Positions 1-8,152 are shown, counted from the first letter of the stretch. The stretch is 44,093 nucleotides of DNA from Janibacter limosus NBRC 16128 (GCF_001570985.1 NZ_BCSS01000028.1:1-44093); one strand, 5' to 3'. Notes: generated by a model not told the origin, from the letters alone. Translations and numbers: made by a program.

Positions 1-369
1 GAGCCGGTCGGACTCCGCGTAGCGGCTCGGGCGCGTGAAGACCCACCGGTCGAAGTCGATCTCGGGGCCGACCTGGTCGCCCGTGGGACGCGTGATGTCG
101 ACGAGCGCGGAGTAGGTGACCTCGAGCCAGCCGTCACCGACGCCCTCCACAAGGTGCAGGCGGGTGCCGTGGTTGCCGGCGAGCTCGCGAGCCTCGATCT
201 GCTTGCCGCCCGCGTGGATGAGGATCTCCTCCTCGATGATGTCGTGCGCATTGGACACGGCGAAGGACAGCAGCGCCTCACGGACACCCTGCGTCCCATA
301 GGCGAACTTGGTCCCCACCCGGGCCTGGAGCGGGGTGGATGCAGCATCAACGATCGCGAGGTCGGTCAT
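1..369 (-). CDS. Transglutaminase-like protein, N-terminal part (cut by window edge)
   Basis: An open frame runs from ATG at 369 off the left edge, giving 123 codons without a stop. The translation contains a beta-rich N-terminal region and ends in FTRPSRYAESDRL. That closely resembles the 'RPSRY..SDRL' stretch found just before the catalytic domain in bacterial transglutaminase-like proteins. The Cys-His-Asp core would lie beyond the window, so activity cannot be judged. In this family the role is generally a cysteine protease or transglutaminase-like enzyme of unknown substrate. The gene is co-directional with arsR and lies 59 bases downstream of it. Family assignment is from memory of the motif; another protein with a similar N-terminal domain is possible. 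Confidence 0.65.
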   Translation of the reverse strand, partial: MTDLAIVDAASTPLQARVGTKFAYGTQGVREALLSFAVSNAHDIIEEEILIHAGGKQIEARELAGNHGTRLHLVEGVGDGWLEVTYSALVDITRPTGDQVGPEIDFDRWVFTRPSRYAESDRL

Positions 370-410
370 GCCCCCATGGGACCGCGGCGGAGGCCACCCC
401 GTCAAAGCGA

Positions 411-424
411 AGGGGGGAGCCCCC
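411..424. terminator. Weak G5/C5 hairpin after arsR
   Basis: A run of G is followed after two bases by a run of C just beyond the arsR stop. It could fold into a short stem but has no T tract. It lies next to a copy of the CGAAGGGGG word (408-417). Low confidence as a terminator. Confidence 0.25.
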
Positions 425-428
425 GCGA

Positions 429-779
429 TCAGACCGGCTCGGTGACCGCGAGCAGTGCCGAGAGCGCCCCGAGAGCCTCGGGGTTGACCCAGTAGAAGAC
501 AAAGGTCCCGCGCCGCTCACAGTCGACAAGGCCGGCCTCGCGCAGCAGCTTCAGGTGGTGCGAGATCGTCCCCGACGACAGGTCAAAGGCAGGGGTGATC
601 TCGCAGACACACAACTCGGGCTGGGCCGCGATCATCGACACCATCCGCAGCCGGACCGGGTCACCGAGCGCCTTGAAGACCGGCGCCAGACGCACAGCAT
701 CAGCCTGCGTCACCGGTGAGGTCGCCAGTCCGCAGCAGGTGACGGCCTGCTCCCGCGGCACGGACTCGAGGATGCTCAT
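429..779 (-). CDS. arsR: ArsR-family arsenite-responsive repressor
   Basis: This 116-residue winged-helix protein is expected to repress the ars genes until As(III) binds. Cysteines lie at 15-16 (TCCGLAT) and at 57 and 59 (ELCVCEIT). The adjacent pair near position 15 plus a cysteine near 55 resembles the As(III) site described for Corynebacterium glutamicum ArsR, rather than using only the Cys-x-Cys on the recognition helix. The HTH spans about 58-84 (SSGTISHHLKLLREAGLV). I chose ATG 779. The frame stays open far upstream, but that region is the antisense of arsM. A hexamer CAAGAT ends six bases before ATG 779, so the message may be leaderless. It is transcribed divergently from arsM, and the shared gap holds an imperfect dyad that would be its operator. 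Confidence 0.93.
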   Translation of the reverse strand: MSILESVPREQAVTCCGLATSPVTQADAVRLAPVFKALGDPVRLRMVSMIAAQPELCVCEITPAFDLSSGTISHHLKLLREAGLVDCERRGTFVFYWVNPEALGALSALLAVTEPV

Positions 780-785
780 CGCCCT

Positions 786-818
786 ATCTTGACACATGCC
801 AAAGTAGAAGGACATGCT
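786..818. promoter_or_regulatory. Divergent arsR/arsM promoter and ArsR operator candidate
   Basis: The segment 789-802, TTGACACATGCCAA, is an imperfect dyad (TTG.CA..TG.CAA). It overlaps a -10-like CAAGAT for arsR (minus strand, 786-791). On the plus strand it overlaps a TTGACA (789-794) that could serve as the -35 of arsM, with CATGCT (813-818) as a weak -10. Overlap of one dyad with both promoters fits joint repression by ArsR. The -10 elements are inferred by eye. Confidence 0.5.
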
Positions 819-860
819 TCGCTTGGCAGTTGATTCGACATCCATCGAAGCAGGAGCACC

Positions 861-1682
861 GTGAACACCGCAAGAGACACCCACGAGGCCGTGCGCGAGC
901 GCTACGCCGCCGCCGCCCGCGACCAGCTGGAAACCGGCGGCTCCTGCTGCGGCCCCACCGCCACCGACCCGATCACCGTGGGGCTCTACGAGGGGACGGA
1001 CTCCCCTTCGGACACCGCGCTCGCCGCCTCGCTCGGTTGCGGCAACCCGACCGCCCTGGCCGACCTCTCCCCCGGCGAGGACGTGCTCGACCTCGGGTCC
1101 GGCGGCGGCCTCGACGTCCTGCTCTCCGCGCGACGGGTCGGCCCCACCGGCACCGCCACCGGCCTCGACATGACCGACGAGATGCTCGAGCTCGCCCGGT
1201 GCAACCAGGCAGAGGCAGGCGTCACCAACGCTCGCTTCGTCCGCGGGACCATCGAGGAGATCCCCCTTGACGACGCGTCCGTCGACGTCGTCATCTCCAA
1301 CTGCGTCATCAACCTCTCGCCTGACAAGGCGTCCGTGGCCAGCGAGTGCCACCGCGTGCTGCGCGCGGACGGTCGCTTCGCCGTGTCCGACATCGTCCTG
1401 CTGCGCGAGATCCCCGACGCGCTGCGCGGGATCATCGGACTGTGGACCGGTTGCGTCTCGGGCGCCCTCCTCGACACCGACTACATCGCCACGCTGACGG
1501 AGGCTGGGTTCGCCGACGCGTCGGTCGAGGTCACCCGCACCTTCGACCGGGCAGAGCTGGAGCGCATGTCCGACATGGTCGACGGCCAGCTCCCCGAGGG
1601 ATGGTCGCTCGAGGACGTCATGGACTCGCTCCAAGGCGCCTTCGCCAGCGCCTTCATCCGCGCCCGCAAGGGTGACGCCTGA
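861..1682 (+). CDS. arsM: Arsenite S-adenosylmethionine methyltransferase ArsM
   Basis: The 273-residue protein should methylate As(III) with SAM in the cytoplasm. The SAM-binding motif DLGSGGGLD lies at 77-85. Three cysteines sit in family-typical contexts: Cys60 (SLGCGNP), Cys148 (VISNCVINL) and Cys198 (WTGCVSG), the triad that binds As(III) in ArsM proteins. An additional Cys29-Cys30 pair (GGSCCGP) lies near the N-terminus. The GTG start at 861 is set by a good AGGAG four bases upstream. The stop overlaps the acr3 ATG by one base (TGATG), so translation of arsM and acr3 is probably coupled. A methylase beside an As(III) efflux pump gives two detoxification routes in one operon. Confidence 0.94.
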   Translation: MNTARDTHEAVRERYAAAARDQLETGGSCCGPTATDPITVGLYEGTDSPSDTALAASLGCGNPTALADLSPGEDVLDLGSGGGLDVLLSARRVGPTGTATGLDMTDEMLELARCNQAEAGVTNARFVRGTIEEIPLDDASVDVVISNCVINLSPDKASVASECHRVLRADGRFAVSDIVLLREIPDALRGIIGLWTGCVSGALLDTDYIATLTEAGFADASVEVTRTFDRAELERMSDMVDGQLPEGWSLEDVMDSLQGAFASAFIRARKGDA

Positions 1683-2773
1683 TGACCACGGACACGATGA
1701 CCCCGCCGCGCCTGTCGACGCTCGACCGCTACCTGGCCGTCTGGATCGGGCTGGCCATGGTCGCCGGCCTGCTGCTCGGCCGGCTCGTCCCGGGGCTCGG
1801 CACGGCGTTGAGCGCGATCGAGATCGACGGCATCTCCCTGCCGATCGCCATCGGCCTGCTCGTCATGATGTACCCGGTGCTCGCCAAGGTCCGCTATGAC
1901 CGCCTCGACACCGTCACCAGCGACCGGCGACTGCTCGGCTCCTCGCTCGTCCTGAACTGGATCATCGGCCCGGCGCTGATGTTTGCCCTGGCTTGGCTCC
2001 TGCTGCCCGACCTGCCGGAGTACCGCACCGGCCTGATCATCGTCGGACTCGCCCGCTGCATCGCGATGGTCATCATCTGGAACGACCTGGCGTGCGGCGA
2101 CCGCGACGCCGCGGCCGTGCTCGTGGCGATCAACAGCCTCTTCCAGGTCGTCGCCTTCGCCGCTCTCGGCTGGTTCTACCTCACCGTGCTGCCGGGCTGG
2201 CTCGGCCTGGACCAGACGGACCTGGATGTGTCCGCGTGGCAGATAGCCAAGTCCGTGCTGATCTTCCTCGGCATCCCACTGCTCGCCGGCTACCTCACCC
2301 GCCGGGGCGGGGAGCGCCGTTGGGGCCGTGAGCGGTACGAAGAGTCCTTCCTGCCCAAGATCGGCCCATGGGCCCTCTACGGGCTGCTCTTCACCATCGT
2401 GCTGCTCTTCGCTCTGCAGGGTGAGCAGATCACCTCCAAGCCCGGCGACGTCGCCCGGATCGCGCTGCCGCTGCTCGCCTACTTCGCGATCATGTGGGGC
2501 ATCGGCTACGCCACCGGCCGGCTGCTCGGCATGTCCTACGAGCGCACGACGACTCTCGCCTTCACCGCCTCGGGCAACAACTTCGAGCTGGCGATCGCCG
2601 TGGCGATCGCGACCTTCGGCGCGACGAGCGGCCAGGCCCTCGCCGGCGTCGTCGGACCACTCATCGAGGTCCCCGTCCTCGTCGGCCTGGTCTACGTCAG
2701 CCTCGCGCTGCGCAAACGGTTCACACCCCCTTCGTCAGTAGTCGACGCCACACACCAAGGAGCCAGCCGATGA
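1682..2773 (+). CDS. acr3: ACR3-family arsenite efflux permease
   Basis: The 363-residue hydrophobic protein has about ten membrane segments and is expected to export arsenite driven by the proton motive force. The family hallmark GLARCIAMVIIWNDLACGD carries the essential cysteine (about 126), and SGNNFELAIAVAIATFG near residue 300 carries the conserved acidic residue of the ninth segment. Length and motifs fit bacterial ACR3. It starts inside the arsM stop and its own stop overlaps the arsC start by four bases (ATGA), so the three genes form one transcription unit. The 3' end carries a copy of the CCCCCTTCG word read as Pro-Pro-Ser. Confidence 0.95.
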   Translation: MTTDTMTPPRLSTLDRYLAVWIGLAMVAGLLLGRLVPGLGTALSAIEIDGISLPIAIGLLVMMYPVLAKVRYDRLDTVTSDRRLLGSSLVLNWIIGPALMFALAWLLLPDLPEYRTGLIIVGLARCIAMVIIWNDLACGDRDAAAVLVAINSLFQVVAFAALGWFYLTVLPGWLGLDQTDLDVSAWQIAKSVLIFLGIPLLAGYLTRRGGERRWGRERYEESFLPKIGPWALYGLLFTIVLLFALQGEQITSKPGDVARIALPLLAYFAIMWGIGYATGRLLGMSYERTTTLAFTASGNNFELAIAVAIATFGATSGQALAGVVGPLIEVPVLVGLVYVSLALRKRFTPPSSVVDATHQGASR

Positions 2774-3189
2774 GCCGACCGTCCGTCCTCTATGTCTGCG
2801 TGCACAACGCCGGCCGATCGCAGATGGCCGCCGCATACACCCGCGTGCTGTCCGAGGGCGCCGTCGAGGTGCGCTCGGCCGGCTCCGCGCCGGCCGACTC
2901 GATCAACCCGGCGGTCCACGCGGCGATGCTCGAGGACGGGATCGATCTGTCCGCCGAGTCGCCCAAGGTGCTGACGACCGAGGCCGTGCAGGCCAGCGAG
3001 GTCGTCATCACGATGGGGTGCGGCGATGCCTGCCCGATCTTCCCCGGCAAGAGGTACGAGGACTGGCAGCTCGAGGACCCCGCCGACCAAGGGGTCGAGT
3101 CCGTGCGGCCGATCCGCGACGACATCAAGCGACGTGTCGGCGAGCTGCTCGCCTCGCTCGACGTGCCCGTCCAGGACGGGCCGCGCTGA
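2770..3189 (+). CDS. arsC: Arsenate reductase, low-molecular-weight phosphatase type
   Basis: The 139-residue protein reduces arsenate to arsenite, feeding the adjacent ACR3 pump and ArsM. The P-loop CVHNAGRS at 10-17 is the CX5R nucleophile loop of low-molecular-weight tyrosine phosphatase folds. Two further cysteines, 84 and 88 (MGCGDACPIFPG), are placed like the resolving pair of thioredoxin-coupled ArsC. In actinobacteria related enzymes may instead use mycothiol/mycoredoxin, and the sequence alone does not decide the electron donor. The ATG lies in the ATGA overlap with acr3. It is the last gene of the ars operon. Confidence 0.94.
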   Translation: MSRPSVLYVCVHNAGRSQMAAAYTRVLSEGAVEVRSAGSAPADSINPAVHAAMLEDGIDLSAESPKVLTTEAVQASEVVITMGCGDACPIFPGKRYEDWQLEDPADQGVESVRPIRDDIKRRVGELLASLDVPVQDGPR

Positions 3190-3235
3190 CGCCCTCCTCC
3201 GATCCGGCGATGCGGAGACAACTCTGCCGCAACGT

Positions 3236-3241
3236 TAGAGT
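3236..3241 (+). promoter_or_regulatory. Possible -10 (TAGAGT) upstream of prfC
   Basis: TAGAGT lies in the 107-base gap between arsC and prfC, about 56 bases before the prfC start, which has its own ribosome-binding site. No convincing -35 is seen. A promoter somewhere in this gap is expected because prfC is unrelated to arsenic resistance. Confidence 0.3.
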
Positions 3242-3296
3242 GGCTGGCGCCGGTTCCCCACGCCATCACGACGCTTGCCGGCCACAGGAGGATGCA

Positions 3297-4889
3297 TTGA
3301 GTGACGACGTGACCAGGGAGGCCACCCGGCGACGGACATTTGCGGTGATCTCTCACCCCGATGCCGGCAAGTCCACCCTCACGGAGGCACTCGCTCTCCA
3401 CGCGCACGCCATCGCCCAGGCCGGTGCCGTCCACGGCAAGGGATCCCGGCGCGGCGTGGTCTCCGACTGGAACGAGATGGAGCAGGCGCGCGGCATCTCG
3501 ATCACCTCTGCCGCGCTGCAGTTCCGCGTCCAGGACGTCGTGATCAACCTGCTCGACACCCCCGGCCACGCCGACTTCTCCGAGGACACCTATCGCGTCC
3601 TGTCGGCCGTCGACTGCGCCGTCATGCTCCTCGACGCGGCCAAGGGACTGGAGCCCCAGACGCTCAAGCTCTTCGAGGCCTGCCGGGCTCGGGCGACCCC
3701 CGTGATCACGCTGATCAACAAGTGGGACCGGCCTGGCCAGGAGCCGCTGGAGCTCCTGGACGAGATCAGTGACCGGCTGGGCATCCACCCCACACCGCTG
3801 AACTGGCCCGTGGGGATCGCCGGGGACTTCCGTGGGCTGACGGATCCGGCCACGGGTGGGATGACGGAGTTCACGCGCACGGCGGGAGGGGCCACGATCG
3901 CGGTCGGGGAGTCACTCACTCCCGCTGAGGCGTTCGAGCGCCATGGCGAGGACTGGGAGCGGGCCGCCGAGGAGTTCGAGCTGCTCACCGCCTCCGGTCA
4001 CGCCCACGACCAGGAGAGCTTCCTGGCCGCTCAGTCCACGCCGGTCCTCTTCTCCGCAGCAGTGCAAAACTTCGGTGTCGCCGAGCTGCTCCAGACCGTG
4101 ATCGACCTCGCTCCGGCACCGAGCGCGTGGACCGACGTCGAGCGCCAGCCCCGGCCGGTCGAGGCGCCCTTCTCCGGGTTCATCTTCAAGGTCCAGACCG
4201 GGATGGACCCGGCCCACCGGGACCGGATGGCCTTCATGCGGGTCTGCTCCGGGCGCTTCGAGCGGGGTGCTGTCCTCACCCAGTCCCGCACCGGGCGCCC
4301 CTTCCAGACCAAGTACGCGCAGTCGGTCTTCGGCAGGGAGCGCGAGACCATCGACGAGGCCTACCCCGGCGATGTCGTCGGCCTGACCAATGCGCAGGCG
4401 CTCCAGGTGGGCGACACCCTCTACGACTCCCGCCCCGTCAGGTATCCCGGCCTGCCGCGGTTCGCCCCGGAGCACTTCGCCGTCTTCCGCTCCCGCGACA
4501 CCGGACGGGCCAAGCAGTTCCGTCGAGGGATCGAGCTGCTCGACCAGGAGGGCGTCGTCCAGGTCCTCGTCTCCGACCGCCGCGGAGTCCAGGCCCCCGT
4601 CCTGGCGGCCGTCGGGCCCATGCAGTTCGAGGTCGCGGCCCACCGGCTCGAGCACGAGTTCGGCGCCCCGGCCAGCCAGGACCACCTGTCCTACAGCGTC
4701 GCGAGCCGGGTCGTCCCCGAGGCCGTGTCCGCCGTCGATCGCCAGAGCGGCGCGGAGGTGCTCGAACGCACCGATGGTGTGGTGGTGGCGCTCTTCGCCG
4801 ACGCCTGGCGGATGCACGCCATCGCGGGACGGCTGCCCGACGGCAGCCTGCCGCCGATCTTTGCCGCCGACGACAAGGTGGGGACGTGA
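3297..4889 (+). CDS. prfC: Peptide chain release factor 3 (RF3)
   Basis: This 530-residue translational GTPase should recycle RF1/RF2 from terminating ribosomes. GTPase motifs are clear: SHPDAGKST (19-27), RGISI (65-69), DTPGH (87-91) and NKWD (141-144). An EF-Tu domain II-like segment and the RF3 C-terminal domain follow (FRRGIELLDQEGVVQV, VGPMQFEV). I chose TTG 3297 because CAGGAGG lies five bases upstream and the resulting length matches the usual 529 residues. The frame is open further upstream but has no signal there. The stop overlaps the GTG of the next gene by four bases (GTGA). Confidence 0.94.
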   Translation: MSDDVTREATRRRTFAVISHPDAGKSTLTEALALHAHAIAQAGAVHGKGSRRGVVSDWNEMEQARGISITSAALQFRVQDVVINLLDTPGHADFSEDTYRVLSAVDCAVMLLDAAKGLEPQTLKLFEACRARATPVITLINKWDRPGQEPLELLDEISDRLGIHPTPLNWPVGIAGDFRGLTDPATGGMTEFTRTAGGATIAVGESLTPAEAFERHGEDWERAAEEFELLTASGHAHDQESFLAAQSTPVLFSAAVQNFGVAELLQTVIDLAPAPSAWTDVERQPRPVEAPFSGFIFKVQTGMDPAHRDRMAFMRVCSGRFERGAVLTQSRTGRPFQTKYAQSVFGRERETIDEAYPGDVVGLTNAQALQVGDTLYDSRPVRYPGLPRFAPEHFAVFRSRDTGRAKQFRRGIELLDQEGVVQVLVSDRRGVQAPVLAAVGPMQFEVAAHRLEHEFGAPASQDHLSYSVASRVVPEAVSAVDRQSGAEVLERTDGVVVALFADAWRMHAIAGRLPDGSLPPIFAADDKVGT

Positions 4890-5311
4890 CCGATCGCCAC
4901 GTCCTGATCGGCGAGGTGGTCACCCGCACCGGGCTCTCACACCGCACCCTGCGGTACTACGAGGAGATGGGCCTGCTCACGCCCACCGCGCGCACCGAGG
5001 GCGGCTTCCGCCTCTACGGCGACGCGGACATCGAGCGGCTGCTCCTGATCAAGCCGATGAAGCCCCTCGGCTTCTCGATCGAGGAGATGCGTCAGCTCGT
5101 GGACGCCCTCGATGTCCTCGCGGACCCGGCAGGACCCGCAGCCGACACGTCGTCGGCCCGGGCGCAGGTCGACGCGATCCACGCTGACGCACTCACCCGG
5201 GTGGCCGAGCTGAAGGAAGCCACCGCTCGCGCAGAGGCCTTCACCGATGCCCTGGCCCAGACCGCGCAGCCACAACCACCGACGACCAACCCTGCCGTGA
5301 CGTCAAAGTAG
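4886..5311 (+). CDS. MerR-family transcriptional regulator
   Basis: The 141-residue protein begins with a canonical MerR DNA-binding domain. The HTH is at about 8-27 (IGEVVTRTGLSHRTLRYYEE), followed by the wing GLLTPTARTEGGFRLYG and a dimerisation helix (LGFSIEEMRQLVDAL). The C-terminus is charged, then Pro/Gln-rich, with no cysteine cluster for metal sensing, so the effector is unknown. The GTG start is fixed by the GTGA overlap with the prfC stop and the AAGGTGGGG just upstream, implying translational coupling to release factor 3. The pairing with prfC is unusual and may only reflect gene packing. Confidence 0.88.
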   Translation: MTDRHVLIGEVVTRTGLSHRTLRYYEEMGLLTPTARTEGGFRLYGDADIERLLLIKPMKPLGFSIEEMRQLVDALDVLADPAGPAADTSSARAQVDAIHADALTRVAELKEATARAEAFTDALAQTAQPQPPTTNPAVTSK

Positions 5312-5362
5312 GCTCGCACTCAGACATAGCACGATCGAAGCACCCCACAACCAAGGAGATCA

Positions 5363-7048
5363 ATGAGTCATCCGCACCCCGAGCTGGGCGCACCACCCGC
5401 ACTGCCCAAGGACGCCCTGCGAGTCATCCCGCTGGGAGGTCTCGGCGAGGTGGGCCGCAACATGATGGTCCTGGAGCACCGCGGCAAGCTGCTGGTGATC
5501 GACTGCGGCGTCCTCTTCCCCGAGGAGCACCAGCCGGGCGTCGACGTCATCCTGCCGGACTTCAGCTATCTGAAGGACCGCATGAACGACATCGTGGGCA
5601 TCGTCCTGACCCACGGGCACGAGGATCACATCGGCGGCGTTCCGTACCTGCTGAAGCAGCGCAACAACATCCCGCTGATCGGGTCGCGACTCACCTTGGC
5701 GCTGATCACGGCGAAGCTCAAGGAGCACCGGATCAAGCCCACGACCATCGAGGTCGTCGAGGGTGACCACCGCGATCTGGGGCCCTTCGGCTGCGAGTTC
5801 ATCGCGGTCAACCACTCCATCCCCGACGGGCTGGCCGTCGCGGTGCGCACCACGGCAGGACTGCTGCTGCACACCGGCGACTTCAAGATGGACCAGTTCC
5901 CGCTGGACAAGCGGCTGACGGACCTGCCCGCCTTTGCTCGGCTGGGCGCCGAGGGCGTCGACCTCTTTTGCACCGACTCCACCAACGCGGAGGTGCCCGG
6001 CTTCACGACCGCCGAGAAGGACCTGGCGCCGGCCATCGAGACCGTCTTCCGCACGGCCCCGGGTCGGGTCGTCGTCTCCAGCTTCGCCAGTCACGTCCAC
6101 CGCATCCAGCAGGTGCTGGACTCGGCACACCGGCACAAGCGCAAGGTCGCCTTCGTCGGTCGATCGATGGTGCGCAACATGGACATCGCCCGACAGCTCG
6201 GCTATCTCGACGTCCCCCGCGGGCTCATCGTCGATGCCAAGGAACTGTCCAAGATGCCTGACAACAAGGTCACCCTGGTGTGCACCGGCTCCCAGGGTGA
6301 GCCCATGGCTGCGCTGTCTCGCATGGCCAGCGGTGACCACCAGATCCGCATCGCCGAAAACGACACGGTGCTGCTGGCCTCCTCACTCATCCCCGGCAAC
6401 GAGACCTCGATCTCGCGCGTCATCAACGGCCTGACCCGGCGGGGCGCCAATGTCGTCCACAAGGGCAATGCCAAGGTGCACGTCTCCGGCCACGCCAGTG
6501 CGGGCGAGCTCGTCTACTGCTACAACCTCGTCAAGCCGCGCAATGTCATGCCGGTCCACGGCGAGTGGCGTCACCTGCGGGCCAACGCCGACCTGGCCAT
6601 CGCCACCGGTCTCGACCCGGCTCACGTGCCGGTCGTCGACGACGGTGTCGTGGTCGACCTGCAGGACGGCGAGGTGCGCGTCACCGGCAAGGTCCGCGCC
6701 GGGTACGTCTACGTCTCCGCGGGAACCGTGGGCGGCGTGACCGAGGAGAGCCTGCGCGACCGGGTCACCCTGAGCCAGGAAGGCATCGTCACGGTGCTCG
6801 CGTTGATCGACATCGACACGGGCAAGCTGGTCGAGCCGCCCGAGTTCCTCGCCCGAGGGTTGGGCGCCGACGACTCCCTCTTCGAGGATGCGATCCCGTC
6901 CATCGAGAAGGCGCTCGCGGCCGCAGCTGCAGACGGGGTGGGCGACCCGATCGACCTCGAGAAGCGGATCGGGCGCGCGGTCTCCCAGTGGGCCGGCCGC
7001 AAGCACCGCCGCAACCCCTTGGTCATCCCGGTGGTCGTCGAAGCATGA
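5363..7048 (+). CDS. rnj: Ribonuclease J
   Basis: The 561-residue metallo-beta-lactamase/beta-CASP nuclease combines endonuclease and 5'-3' exonuclease activity in mRNA decay and rRNA maturation. The N-terminal fold shows IPLGGLGEVGRN (22-33) and the zinc motif HGHEDH (84-89). Later elements include HTGDFKMDQ, the beta-CASP stretch CTDSTNAEVPG, and MPVHGEWRHL near 395. A C-terminal domain follows. The ATG is preceded by AAGGAG six bases upstream. It follows the MerR gene after 51 bases and probably has its own promoter. Length and motifs are normal for actinobacterial RNase J. Confidence 0.96.
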   Translation: MSHPHPELGAPPALPKDALRVIPLGGLGEVGRNMMVLEHRGKLLVIDCGVLFPEEHQPGVDVILPDFSYLKDRMNDIVGIVLTHGHEDHIGGVPYLLKQRNNIPLIGSRLTLALITAKLKEHRIKPTTIEVVEGDHRDLGPFGCEFIAVNHSIPDGLAVAVRTTAGLLLHTGDFKMDQFPLDKRLTDLPAFARLGAEGVDLFCTDSTNAEVPGFTTAEKDLAPAIETVFRTAPGRVVVSSFASHVHRIQQVLDSAHRHKRKVAFVGRSMVRNMDIARQLGYLDVPRGLIVDAKELSKMPDNKVTLVCTGSQGEPMAALSRMASGDHQIRIAENDTVLLASSLIPGNETSISRVINGLTRRGANVVHKGNAKVHVSGHASAGELVYCYNLVKPRNVMPVHGEWRHLRANADLAIATGLDPAHVPVVDDGVVVDLQDGEVRVTGKVRAGYVYVSAGTVGGVTEESLRDRVTLSQEGIVTVLALIDIDTGKLVEPPEFLARGLGADDSLFEDAIPSIEKALAAAAADGVGDPIDLEKRIGRAVSQWAGRKHRRNPLVIPVVVEA

Positions 7049-7067
7049 TCGTCGCCGGTCACGGCCC

Positions 7068-7073
7068 TAGCAT
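7068..7073 (+). promoter_or_regulatory. Leaderless-type -10 TAGCAT before GTG 7081
   Basis: TAGCAT ends seven bases before GTG 7081, the spacing seen at many other starts in this window. It favours GTG 7081 over the in-frame ATG 7045. Confidence 0.5.
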
Positions 7074-7080
7074 CGGGGTC

Positions 7081-7527
7081 GTGACCGGCTACCGTCCCCT
7101 GCCCGACGAGACCGTCCTGCGTTCGTACGCTCGCGTGCAGAGTGGGGACAGCAGATTTCCCACTTCGCCGATGAGTTGATCTTGACCGATGTGCGCCTCA
7201 TCGTGGTGAGCAAGGGAGCGCTGCGGGACGCTCGGGGGATCCAGGACTTCCCACTGCGCTCGATCCGGGTGACCAGCGGCCGGCCGCAGGTCGGTGACAC
7301 ACCTCGCCCCTCGGCTCGAGATCGCATTCGACGACAGCACGCAGATCTTCCGCTTCCAGGGTGGGCAGCGCGAGACGCAGATGTGGGCCGACTCCATCGA
7401 GCGAGCCGCGACCGGCAGACCGGTCGACGCCAGCCACCCGGACCCGGGCCTCATGGCTGGGTGCCGGGAATTCGCGTCCACACTCAGGGACGAGATCCGC
7501 CTCATCCTGACCGCCGGGCGGCGCTGA
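7081..7527 (+). pseudogene. Small PH-like domain protein, broken by two compensating frameshifts
   Basis: Three reading segments make one plausible protein of about 148 residues. Frame one gives VTGYRPLPDETVLRSYARVQSG and then hits a stop at 7177-7179. A different frame from about 7143 gives WGQQISHFADELILTDVRLI and continues to about 7293. The first frame then resumes (LAPRLEIAFDDSTQIFRFQG) to the stop at 7527. The 'LILTDVRLIVV' core and the later strand-rich part with a Trp-containing helix recall bacterial PH (bPH-type) domains, but this is tentative. The first shift lies near the GGGG at 7144-7147 and the second near 7285-7300. Either the gene decayed recently or the sequence has two single-base errors. 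In-frame ATG 7045, overlapping the rnj stop, is an alternative start. Confidence 0.6.
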
Positions 7528-7546
7528 GGCCTCCCGGAGACTCGGC

Positions 7547-8077
7547 TCAGGCCTGTGCAAGCGCCAGCACCTCGGCGCTCGGCAGCGCGGCCAGCTCGGC
7601 CGCGTCCACGAGCAGCTTGGACCCGCGGACCCCGGAGCCGATGACGACCTCGCCGGCTGCCACGACGGCCTCGTCGATCAGGACCGGCCAGTCCGCGGGC
7701 AGTCCGATCGGCGTGATGCCGCCGTACTCCATGCCGGTCGTCTCGACGGTCTCGTCCATCGGGGCGAAGGAGATCTTGCGCGCGTCGAGGTGGCGCCGCA
7801 CGATGCCGTTGATGTCCGCCCGGTCGCTCGCGAGGACGAGGACGGCGGCGTGCTTGGTCTCCCCTCCCCTTCGCCCGGCGACGACGACGCAGTTGGCGGA
7901 GAACTCCGCGGGAGAGCCGTAGGCCTCGCAAAAGGCTGCGGTGTCCGCCAGCTCAGGGTCGATCTCGGCGACGCGGGCGGAGGGAAGCCCCGCGATGGCT
8001 GCCGCCACGGACGCGGCGAGCAGATCGGACCGCTCCGCCGCGGGGGTCCAGGTCAGGGTGCCGGCTGCAGTGCTCAT
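7547..8077 (-). CDS. ybaK: YbaK/EbsC-type aminoacyl-tRNA deacylase
   Basis: The 176-residue protein belongs to the YbaK/ProX editing superfamily, which hydrolyses mischarged Cys-tRNA(Pro) or related aminoacyl-tRNAs. Visible elements are the central strand-rich region with Lys75 (GGETKHAAVLVLASDRADIN), the MEYGGITPIGLP loop and the VVIGSGVRGSKLLVDAAEL segment typical of the fold. It ends 19 bases from the end of the convergent PH-like pseudogene. It is divergent from pgm with a 75-base gap. TATCGT ends six bases before the ATG, so the mRNA is probably leaderless. The exact tRNA substrate cannot be read from sequence. Confidence 0.88.
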   Translation of the reverse strand: MSTAAGTLTWTPAAERSDLLAASVAAAIAGLPSARVAEIDPELADTAAFCEAYGSPAEFSANCVVVAGRRGGETKHAAVLVLASDRADINGIVRRHLDARKISFAPMDETVETTGMEYGGITPIGLPADWPVLIDEAVVAAGEVVIGSGVRGSKLLVDAAELAALPSAEVLALAQA

Positions 8078-8083
8078 GGTCTG

Positions 8084-8089
8084 ACGATA
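8084..8089 (-). promoter_or_regulatory. Leaderless-type -10 TATCGT for ybaK
   Basis: On the minus strand TATCGT ends six bases before the ATG at 8077. No Shine-Dalgarno sequence is seen between them. Confidence 0.5.
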
Positions 8090-8140
8090 TGGGCATCCCT
8101 TCGAGACGGTCGCGGGGCGGCCTCCTCAGGGAGCGTTGGG

Positions 8141-8146
8141 TAGCGT
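8141..8146 (+). promoter_or_regulatory. Leaderless-type -10 TAGCGT for pgm
   Basis: TAGCGT ends six bases before ATG 8153. It is one of four exact TAGCGT hexamers found 6-8 bases before a start in this window. Confidence 0.55.
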
Positions 8147-8152
8147 CGGCAC

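Noticed and set aside
780-1634. Upstream extension of the arsR frame to 401 codons
   Set aside because: It runs through the operator and antisense of arsM; the normal ArsR length and Cys15-Cys16 position fit ATG 779.
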